Below are positions 20,075 through 27,500 of a stretch of 27,500 nt of DNA, piece by piece. Under the pieces are notes generated by a model. It made no database searches. It was not told the DNA's origin and was given only the letters and a program-made list of their open reading frames with translations. The stretch's first letter is position 1. Each line of letters starts with the position of its first letter. The DNA is from Halisarca cf. caerulea. Taxonomy: Eukaryota > Porifera > Demospongiae > Chondrillida > Halisarcidae. The stretch spans positions 882,701 to 910,200 of the forward strand of contig CAUJGJ010000336.1 of the NCBI GenBank assembly GCA_963170055.1, written 5' to 3'. The position numbers and the translations under genes were made by a program.

Positions 20075-21918
20075 ACACACACACACACATACACACACAC
20101 GCACACGCACACATATATACATACACATAACACACCAACATACACGGACCTGCACTGACTGGACACTTGACTACACGGGTCAATGCCAAACTCCCACAGA
20201 GATCAAAGCGTTTTTGAAAGAAGAGAACAGATGCTCGGATCTCTCCACCTGTGACATTTTCCTCTGAAACAATGGGAAAAACATACACTGACATGTCTAG
20301 GACACACACATATATAAAAGATCATAAATGGACAATATATACTGCAAACCATATTTGAGAAAGTGAAAATATAGTGAGATGCATATTCATTTTAGTCTTT
20401 GATATTTTCAGTTTCACAAGGTCCTGGAATAATATACCCTGCAAACACTACTTCCTTTTTGTGTACTGTTCAATATCACATCATGTTATATTGTATTAAT
20501 TATACTATTCAGTACACATATCATTGTCAATACTGCATATAAAATTTCATACAGTAAAAACTAACTATAACGAATCATAGGGGACACTGTAAACCCTTCA
20601 TTATATCAGAACTTCACTATAACCAGTTACACTTTCATAGTAGAACATTCACTGGGTCACAGGAGTTTATTTACTATAATATTATGCAGAAATTCACTGT
20701 AAGAGATTTCTTTATAATGAGTTTCCACTGAATTATATTGTTTGACTGATTATCTGTAAATGTACACTCACACACTAGAATGTACACGCACACACTAGAA
20801 TGTACACTCTCAAATGCATGATGCATAATTATGCATTATTATATCATATATGCATCCATACAATGTATACATATAGTATACATGCATATTGTATATTATG
20901 CAAATAGCACATAATAAACTTGCATAAGTTACAGTTCAGCCCACTGTGCATTATTTTAAACAATTAATTATACTTTGCATGTTTGATCAAAGGTGCATTA
21001 TGCTGATAGTTCTTCCCACTTTGCATTGCAGCAGGTTCTACTGTACATTACGATTGCAACATCTTACGAACCATTAGTACTCACTCAATGTGGCGGAGAA
21101 ACTTAGCTCCACACTCCCTCCAGGAACAATTGTGGTTGGTGTTATGACAGGGGGTTTGTCAAGGGCCAGCTTATCATTGGGTTTGGCTGCTCAGAAAGAA
21201 AGAAGTAAAATTTGTGAAATTCTTCACAAACTTCCATATATACGACGGTAGCAGACACATAACATTAAAAATAATAACTATTATTATCACTACTGCACAG
21301 AAAAACCTCTCTAATCTGACACCCACTTAATGAGGGTAGAAAAAGTGTTGGATTATGGGAGGTTATCATACGGTTGAGAACCAAAGAGCTATATATAATA
21401 ACTCTTACCATGTGTACTTTAGCATAGTAACTGTATGCCTTAATAAGACACATATTAATCAAATTTAGAATAGAGAATTTATGCACGTTGGATTAATATT
21501 TAGAGGTGTCGGATTACAGAGATGTCACTTTTACAGTAGCTACATTTGATTAAAATCATATGACATCATTACAAAAACTACATGCCATTTAAAAACATCC
21601 CATGAATACATAATATATATAGTATATAAATTATTATAATTATGCATGCTTAATATTACATGCATGTAATACTATAAGACTTTAAATCATGTAGCATAAT
21701 AATACTCTGAACTCACAACACACGGACAACTTCTTGATAGTAATGCTCTTCACGTTCCCCAATTCTTGCCACAGATCAACCTTCTCATCTGTGGTTCCCA
21801 CTGGGGGATACTTCAACCTCTTTAGAGGGAGCTTGGAATCAATTCCAAAATTTTCATTTCCAACTACTATTAGTACAAAGAACAACAGGCAGGCCCACAA
21901 GAAGAAAAACTTAGCCAT
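18970..21918 (-). CDS. Secreted ML-domain (MD-2-related lipid-recognition) protein, 5 exons, 189 aa
   Basis: Exons in transcript order: 21918-21717, 21186-21085, 20263-20150, 19538-19471, 19053-18970 (TGA). All junctions are GT/AG and in phase. A strong signal peptide opens the protein (MAKFFFLWACLLFFVLIVVG). The mature part shows ML-fold signatures: VKSITIKKLSVC with the first Cys, DKPPVITPTTIVPGGSVEL, then the Cys pair in FDLCG...VVKCPVSAG, FAVPSSLPIPV, and the closing strand GDYDVELSVTDSKGRELLC. This closing order resembles the GM2 activator and fungal PG/PI transfer proteins. ML proteins bind single lipids in a beta-sandwich pocket in lysosomes or outside the cell. Length (150-190 aa) fits. 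Which lipid, and whether it is a lysosomal cofactor or an immune lipid sensor, cannot be told. Confidence 0.87.
19818..20112. repeat. (CA)n microsatellite, compound
   Basis: Two CA tracts (19818-19897 and about 20024-20112) joined by acacacacatcta units, in intron 3 of the ML gene. The right end lies about 40 bp from the exon 3 donor. Confidence 0.9.
20552..20730. mobile_element. MITE (cagtaaaaactaactataacg ends)
   Basis: About 180 bp in intron 2 of the ML gene. The left end cagtaaaaactaactataac is mirrored by the right end tttataatgagtttccactg. Internal copies of ttcactRtaa occur. Non-coding. Confidence 0.6.
21298..21533. mobile_element. MITE (Tigger/pogo-like; cagaaaaacctctctaatc ends)
   Basis: About 236 bp in intron 1 of the ML gene. 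The left end has acctctctaatctgacaccc; the right end, aggtgtcggattacagagat, is its inverted counterpart. The statement of unpaired 'gttggattatgggaggttatc' inside is typical of pogo/Tigger-derived MITEs. Confidence 0.6.
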
Positions 21919-22700
21919 CTCCTTACAGTTGATTCTACAGAATCTGATTCTGAAACAACTTTTTAGCGAATACTTCGTATTGCAGGGTAACCGATTGAGT
22001 TTATCAAGATCCCAACACAGATTCTCACTTCAATCTAAGTGCTAATAACTCGAAGTTACCTTTTTTCCCAAGACTAACCACAAGGCAGTGAAGCAATATA
22101 ATAACATCCATGTATTATATCAGAATCTACTCATATAATTAAATATATTATATAGAGTCACACTATATGTGTTACTTGCTACAATATACATCCCTACAGT
22201 AACTAGTTTCTGTAGCAGTACTATAAAACTGTATATTATACATGGATTATAATTACACATGATAATTACATATAAAATGTATATCTTGCCTGAGCAATCT
22301 GTTTAGCTTGAAATTGAAATGATCAACAATGAAAATAACTGTACAATGAAGCAAAACATTTTGAAAACTGTTACAATACTCAGTCTATTTGACATGCATT
22401 TTTCTATTGAATTTCTCAATCTATATACTATTCACAAGAGCAAAGGATATTCGTATTCAAAGTTGAATTGGTTCAATAATATAATATATACACAATTGCA
22501 GTGATTGTGAGAAGTCTACATAGTTAATTGTCAAATCATAATATATGTATTCTCATACCAATTCAATTAAATAGTGAACATCTATACGTGGTCAGGCATG
22601 CTAAGCATATTGTATATACATGTACCACACATGTACTGATACTCTTTATACACCAGCACATGTGTGGTCTCGCCATACAGCAGCATCTTCTATATCTTTA
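21919..22700. promoter_or_regulatory. Upstream region of the ML gene
   Basis: Divergent intergenic DNA between the ML gene (minus) and the kinase gene (+), very AT-rich. No specific element could be assigned beyond short TATA-like runs; no gene seen. Confidence 0.3.
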
Positions 22701-22704
22701 TCAT

Positions 22705-23260
22705 GCATGCAGCACTAGCTGAGGCCGCTCCTGAAGTAGCCAATTATAATGATGTGTAGGTTCCACATAAACTGACACCCCTCAGTGAACACGTCTAGAT
22801 TGCTTCGGAATCACTGACAAACATCCCATCCACACATCGTCCATCTGATCGATCAATCTAAAAAGACCAGGTGGTTCCAATATGAAAATGGATGGCAAAT
22901 CAGTTATAGAGGAAATTAAAGGGTCCCGGACTTCTTGACCGTGCACATGCATAATTGACAGCAGTATACTCAAATGATGATCTCCACTCCAGGACCTCCT
23001 GCAGTGTAGACTATGGATATCGGAAGAATCAACATGCATGGCCTCCACAAGAATGATGTGGTGCATGCATATGGCCATGGGCCGGGGTTTCTATAGACGT
23101 AGACCTAACCGCAATCATCACGGCGCATGTACTGTTACAGTAGTTGTCCATCCTCAAACCAACAAGTATGACTGGTGGAGCATCTAGACAGGCACCAAAG
23201 TCCTTCCTCTGTGAGGCCTGATGACACACACTGATAAAGGAGGTGAGAGCAGTCTTTGGT
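22705..23260 (-). pseudogene. Decayed C-terminal fragment of the same retrotransposon family
   Basis: On the minus strand, frames full of lesions align by eye with the element at 4199. DFGACLDAPPVILVGLRMDN corresponds to ESGAWLTAPPISAVGLRMDD; VDSSDIHSLHC corresponds to VDESGLHGLSC in the CCHC knuckle (with its CxxC part lost); PSIFILEPPGLFRLID corresponds to PSTLEPRGLYRSD, just ahead of the endonuclease. A final GAASASAA near 22715 corresponds to the GAVAHEAAA block. It is an old, truncated insertion, much more diverged than the 4-7 kb copy. Confidence 0.7.
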
Positions 23261-23648
23261 ACACGAGACTACCTATAAGAGCACAAATAGAACAACAAAA
23301 AATACTGTACCCACTAATTCTAGTTAACACTAAACTTTATACTCACAAAAATGTTTAACCTTAACTCAACTTATGCACACACATACATTTTAAGAGCATT
23401 TTAATAATTTTACAATTGATGTCCATTTATGCATAAGTATATGCATGAGGAGAGTATGAATAATGTCCATTTATGCAAGCATGCATGAATTATTCCTAAA
23501 TATGTGACTCAGCCAATTGCAAGAGGTATAGCGTTAGGATATGGACATATTTGGTCACAACTCCATGCCATGCAGGCCAATTGGCAATAATGATATGATA
23601 ATATACGCGTGATGATGGTGCAGTGAGCACGCCTTGTCATGCATGCAA

Positions 23649-23672
23649 CCCCCCCCCCCCCCCCCCCCCCCC
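23649..23672. repeat. Poly(C)24 tract in the kinase promoter
   Basis: Twenty-four uninterrupted C on the + strand, 85-108 bp upstream of the kinase start codon, followed by a short CA tract and a TTATATAG at about 23687 that could serve as a TATA element. The complementary G run can form a quadruplex. Confidence 0.9.
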
Positions 23673-23756
23673 AAACACACACACACTTATATAGCAATCA
23701 CAGTAGTTTTTATGCATATACTATATTTAATTGTATAATTGCATATTGCACTGAAG

Positions 23757-25773
23757 ATGGACAGTCTCCCTCGAGTTCCACAGAACCTTCAGATAGGAGA
23801 GGAAATCAGCAGAGGGGCTTACGGCCTTGTATTAGTCGGATTACTAGGATCAAAACCTGCGGCTTTGAAGACGATCCACCAGCTCCTTTTGGACCACGCT
23901 GGTCCAGGAGAACTGGAAGCAACGTTAACGGCATTTACACGAGAATGTCAGCTACTGCAGACGGCCAGAGATCCCCATATCGTGGAATTCCTGGGATTCT
24001 GGAAAGATGAACGCCACGGCTCCATCTTGGTGATGGAATTAATGGACGGGACGCTAGCCGATTACCTCCAGAAACATCGAGGATGGGTCTCTCGTAGAAG
24101 GCAGATCAAGCTTTGCCAACAGGTAGCATCCGGATTGCGTTATCTTCATTATCACGATCCTCAAATCCTTCATCGTGACCTGACCCCAAAGAACATCTTG
24201 CTGAAAGGCAAGAAGGCAAAAATCAGTGATCTCGGACAGGCCAAATTTCGACCTCCTTCTGTGTCCTATCTCACCACCAAAGCACCAGGATGTGTACCGT
24301 ACATGCCTCCAGAGTGTCTACGTGACAAAAATCCTAAGTTTGATGCAAAGGGTGATGTATTCTCCATGGGTGTAGTGATGTTGGAAATAGCCACACAACA
24401 ACCTCCTTCTTGCTGGGTGGAAGGAATCGGTGTTGTACCAGAAGTAGAGAGAAGAGCAGATGATCTCTCCAAAGTACCTGATGACCATCCTCTCAAGTCA
24501 CTCATTAAACTGTGCTTGAAGGACGACCCAAAAGAGAGACCAACTATTGACCAAGTACAATCGGAATCCCTTCAATTGCAGCAGAAATTCATTACACTTG
24601 ATTTGACGTCAAAATACGAATCTTCCCATATTCATTCTGTTTCTCCTTTGGCAATGCAACTGCTGTCAACTGAAGTGAAGAAGAAAGAAACCCAGGTGAC
24701 TATGCATACACATGCATGTATACAGTTAACTTTTGGTCACTTGTAGTACATGGCTAGAGTTGTGCACTGTCACAATAGAATTACAGTAACTGTGACAGAA
24801 TCTGATACTGACCTATCTTTTTACAATGTAGATCTTTCACAGTGATGTTCTCCTGCAAGGGAAGAGACTGCAGTCTATACAGCTTCCTGGTCTACCCATC
24901 GCAGTAGGTCATGCTTCAGCTGTCCTTCTAGACAACAAAGTCTTCGTAGGAGGCGGTACTTGTGCTGATGTCAAGTACTCTGAATTAGTTCAAGTGTATG
25001 ATGTTTCCACGGGTAAGTGGACCACTCTACCACCTTCGCCGATATACTACAGTGAAGCCATTGCTGTCAATGGTGAGTTCACCCTCTTTGGGGGTCGAGA
25101 TGTGGCCACTCATAAAGTCACCAACAAGGTTACTACCTGGGATGAAGTAGAGAGAAAATGGACCTCTAAGCTACTTCCAATGCCAACAGCAAGAAGTCGC
25201 CCTTGTATCCTACAGAACAGTAACTTGGTGGTAGTGGGGGGAGGAATGGCAGGTGATGACAAGACCCTCCTGAACAGCGTAGATGTCTACAACACAGACA
25301 CCTACCTGTGGTCCACCCCAACATTCCTCAAACTACCAGAGCCAATGTGGGACATGAGAATCTCTGTTAGCAATGGATATGCCTACATCGCCAGTTTTGC
25401 TCCTGACACTAAGACAGCCACCAAACGTGCTTACAGAGCTTCCTTGGAGGACATTGACAGCGCCATTACCAAAGAACAGGAAATAAAGTGGCATCCCATC
25501 AAGACCACACCCCACTTTACGTCACGCCCAGTCATCAGTAGTGACCCTCTGATGGTGGTGGGAGGGTACGATAAATCCTATTGTTCCTCCTCAGACATTT
25601 CCATTTACAACCCAGTCACTGAAGAGTGGTCAACTGTCGGGCAATGCACACAGCCTCACATGTATTCCTGTTGCATTGCAATTAGCTCATCGTCCTTTTT
25701 GGCCATTGGAGGACGCAGTAATCCATCTGACAGAACAGCATGTACCAGTTGTTTCGAAATGTTCTATGTGTGA
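23757..25773 (+). CDS. Protein kinase-Kelch repeat fusion protein (2 exons, 626 aa)
   Basis: Exons 23757-24695 and 24832-25773, with a phase-0 intron of 136 bp (cccag|gtgact ... aatgtag). Residues about 10-285 are a kinase domain: glycine loop ISRGAYGLV (first loop Gly replaced by Ser), ATP-binding Lys38 in AALKTI, alpha-C Glu63, catalytic HRDLTPKN with Asp141 and Asn146, and SDLGQAKF, where the metal-binding Asp158 lies in DLG, not DFG. CVPYMPPECL stands for the APE motif. All catalytic residues are present, so it should be active; it is closest to tyrosine-kinase-like or Ser/Thr groups. A linker (270-320) leads to about five Kelch repeats (VFVGGGT, TLFGGRD, VVVGGGM, MVVGGYD, LAIGGRS, each with a following Trp or Phe), a beta-propeller for partner binding. 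No membrane segment is seen. The start has a GAAGATGG context. Confidence 0.9.
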
Positions 25774-25791
25774 CCATAGTATTATAATTAA

Positions 25792-25797
25792 AATAAA
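25792..25797 (+). terminator. AATAAA polyadenylation signal of the kinase-Kelch gene
   Basis: Hexamer 19 bp after the stop codon, inside the palindrome-like aaataaatattttattt. Confidence 0.65.
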
Positions 25798-25799
25798 TA

Positions 25800-26480
25800 T
25801 TTTATTTAATTTTAATCTTGTGTTTAACATTGAACTGAGTATGAGCCACGATTTAACTATACAGTACGCCTATAATATTAATTAGAATTATTCTTTCTTA
25901 ATACTTGAGAAGTGCTTATATCACATATATATAAATATATAGTGAAATAATCAAATTTACTGCATGTTTATAATACTGTCTTGCTCTGAGCCTGGACACC
26001 AGTGCATGTTGGGGTGAGGTATAGGATTCACTGTAACATATATACTGTATGTGCATGTGTGGCATGTACAATGGGATCTGGTTCATTCAGCAACATCGAT
26101 CAGTTCCCCATAAATGCATGTAAGTATTGGAAAAACCAGGTATTCCGGTGGGAAATTGAGTAGAATTGTATACAGTTTAGTAACGGGCGTTTACAACAGT
26201 GTTGGATAAATAACGTTTCTGGATAAACCGCTGTTGGATTATGAGGTGTGACTGTATAAGTATATATCATATTAATAATGTTAAAGGTTTTCATTACTAT
26301 TTAAAATTTGATATATAATCTTCCTTTCCAGTGGTGTGGAGGCTGACAGAAGGATTGCATGGGATGGCAACCTGGCACTGCCAAACCCTAATTTCTTTCA
26401 TTTTATACGCAAACCATGCAATTATTTTGGTGAATATAGAATAGCATATATTATACACACAGACATATCATTTATACATA
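25800..26480. other. Intergenic AT-rich region with a solo Tigger-like repeat
   Basis: No gene seen. At about 26195-26258 the motifs gttggataaataacg, tctggataaaccgctgttgg and attatgaggtgtgactgta look like one end of a pogo/Tigger-type MITE, related to the 13302 minisatellite unit. Confidence 0.4.
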
Positions 26481-26481
26481 C

Positions 26482-27060
26482 ATGTCCAGTGGTGCCTAGT
26501 ACTATCCATTGTTTGTTCTTGTCAGAGTAACGTTAACTCTGGCATCCCTGCATGAGCTATGTATCCCTAGGCTGCCATGCATGGTTTCAATACTGAATAT
26601 CATCATCATATCACAGCCAGTACACCATAGTAAATGGGGACATCCCGGGAGATCATCCCGGGATGTCCCCAGCTACTATATGGTGTACCGGGACACTCTG
26701 CCAAGCTAGTACGGGTGTGTTGGGTGTACATCTCGGGATCATCCCAACCATCCCTGAGTCATCCCAGGAAGTCCAAAGTTACTAGTGATGGGTGTAGTTA
26801 TGCTGGGATGGTACACGACACCATTGGACATGCCATGCATGTCCAATGCTACCTAGCACTATCCACTGTTTGTTGCTGTCGATCAGAGTAATTGTAGCAT
26901 CCCTGAGCTATCCCGTGACTGCCACGGTTTCAATATACTGAAAATCATCACATCAGTACACCATATATAGTAACTGTGGACATCCCAAGATGATCCCAGG
27001 ATGTCCACCCAACACACCCTGCATGTAGCTAGCTAGCTTGGCAGAGTATCCCGGAACACC
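26482..27060. mobile_element. Large foldback element with direct and inverted repeats
   Basis: Two direct copies of a roughly 150-bp block (26482-26645 and 26838-26985; shared: ctatccaYtgtttgtt, catccctg, ggtttcaata, cagtacaccata). Each is followed by a gacatccc-rich inverted repeat. A hairpin at 26636-26670 has 15-bp perfect arms (ggggacatcccggga / tcccgggatgtcccc). In addition, 26684-26752 is the inverted match of 26983-27053, sharing actctgccaagctag and gggtgtgttgggtg. No coding potential. The terminal structure and target duplication are not clear. Confidence 0.65.
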
Positions 27061-27331
27061 ATAATAACTTCTCATAACCTTTCCTATTATATCTATGCAT
27101 TAACTTGAATGTGTAAGCCTAGCTAGACTCACTCTATACAGGCAAGCAAAATATTTGCAATACAGCATAAACCAATAGTTATATTTCATTAGTTTTGCTT
27201 AAACCAAAGAAAAAAAACATAATATTATTAGAAAAGATATACAAAATAGTTATACAACAATCACATATTTAGCTTCATGCCATATAATGCAAGTACAATG
27301 TACAAATACAAGTACAGGGGGTAAATGAAGA

Positions 27332-27444
27332 TTATAGTCTTGACTGAATTCCCCCAGCAACAACAAACGTCTCCCCTGTAACATAGCTAGAGTCATCACA
27401 GGCTAGGTAGCTAGGAGACCATTCCTCCACACTCTTCAGGTTGC
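27332..27444 (-). pseudogene. Last exon of a DHRS4-like short-chain dehydrogenase/reductase, apparently frameshifted
   Basis: On the minus strand, after a ttcttag acceptor, the frame reads QPEECGGMVS, the segment before the last SDR strand. The frame then hits TAG. Four bases (TAGC) further on, another frame resumes with YLACDDSSYVTGETF, VVAGG and IQSRL before TAA (27332-27334). SSYVTGE plus a terminal G-G-x-x-SRL is the hallmark C-terminus of DHRS4-type NADP-dependent carbonyl reductases; the final SRL is a peroxisomal PTS1-like signal. The break looks like a 4-bp insertion. It is either a pseudogene or a sequencing/allelic error. Upstream exons lie outside the window. Confidence 0.72.
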
Positions 27445-27500
27445 CTAAGAATTATTCTGAAAGAACACACGTACAGTATTCACATGCACACATTCCAAAC

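Noticed and set aside
24266..24505. Minus-strand 79-codon frame within the kinase gene
   Set aside because: Antisense shadow of the kinase domain.

Overview
This is AT-rich eukaryotic, metazoan-type DNA. The genes are split by many short introns with GT/AG borders and are embedded in CA/GT and AT microsatellites and small inverted-repeat elements. The gene content (an F-box/WD40 protein, an ML lipid-binding protein, a kinase-Kelch fusion and tyrosine-motif receptor-tail exons), with no bacterial features, best fits a sponge or another early-branching animal. That placement is inference.

Layout. (1) 1-2.9 kb: a tandemly repeated pair of 3' exons on the + strand. Exon A (three copies, at 102, 1570 and 2625) encodes a tail segment with two Tyr-Glu-Tyr motifs. 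Exon B (two copies, at 1056 and 2157) encodes an NPAY motif and a stop. The rest of the gene lies left of the window. (2) 3.1-7.5 kb: a roughly 390-bp CA array with higher-order structure, a 340-bp inverted-repeat MITE, long AT runs, and a damaged 3-kb non-LTR retrotransposon of the restriction-like-endonuclease type (one frameshift, one nonsense codon). (3) 7.5-7.8 kb: two possible small + strand exons with a polyA signal. (4) 18,267-7,842, minus strand: a complete 12-exon gene, reconstructed exon by exon with consistent phases, for a 502-aa F-box/WD40 protein of the Cdc4/TrCP architecture. Its introns hold MITEs, minisatellites and microsatellites. Nested on the + strand of intron 2 is a 77-codon frame for a possible secreted Cys-rich peptide. 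(5) 21,918-18,970, minus strand: a complete five-exon gene for a 189-aa secreted ML (MD-2/GM2A/NPC2-like) protein. (6) 22.7-23.3 kb, minus strand: a decayed second copy of the retrotransposon's C-terminal region. (7) 23,757-25,773, + strand: a two-exon, 626-aa protein kinase-Kelch fusion, preceded by a 24-C tract. (8) 26.5-27.06 kb: a large foldback/direct-repeat element. (9) 27,444-27,332, minus strand: the last exon of a DHRS4-like short-chain dehydrogenase ending in SRL, with an apparent 4-bp frameshift.

The genes are not an operon. ML and kinase are divergent across 1.8 kb, and ML lies head-to-tail upstream of the F-box gene. The SCF adaptor, the kinase-Kelch protein and the tyrosine-rich tails are all signalling-type proteins, but nothing in the sequence ties them into one pathway. 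All calls come from reading the sequence; no database search was run.
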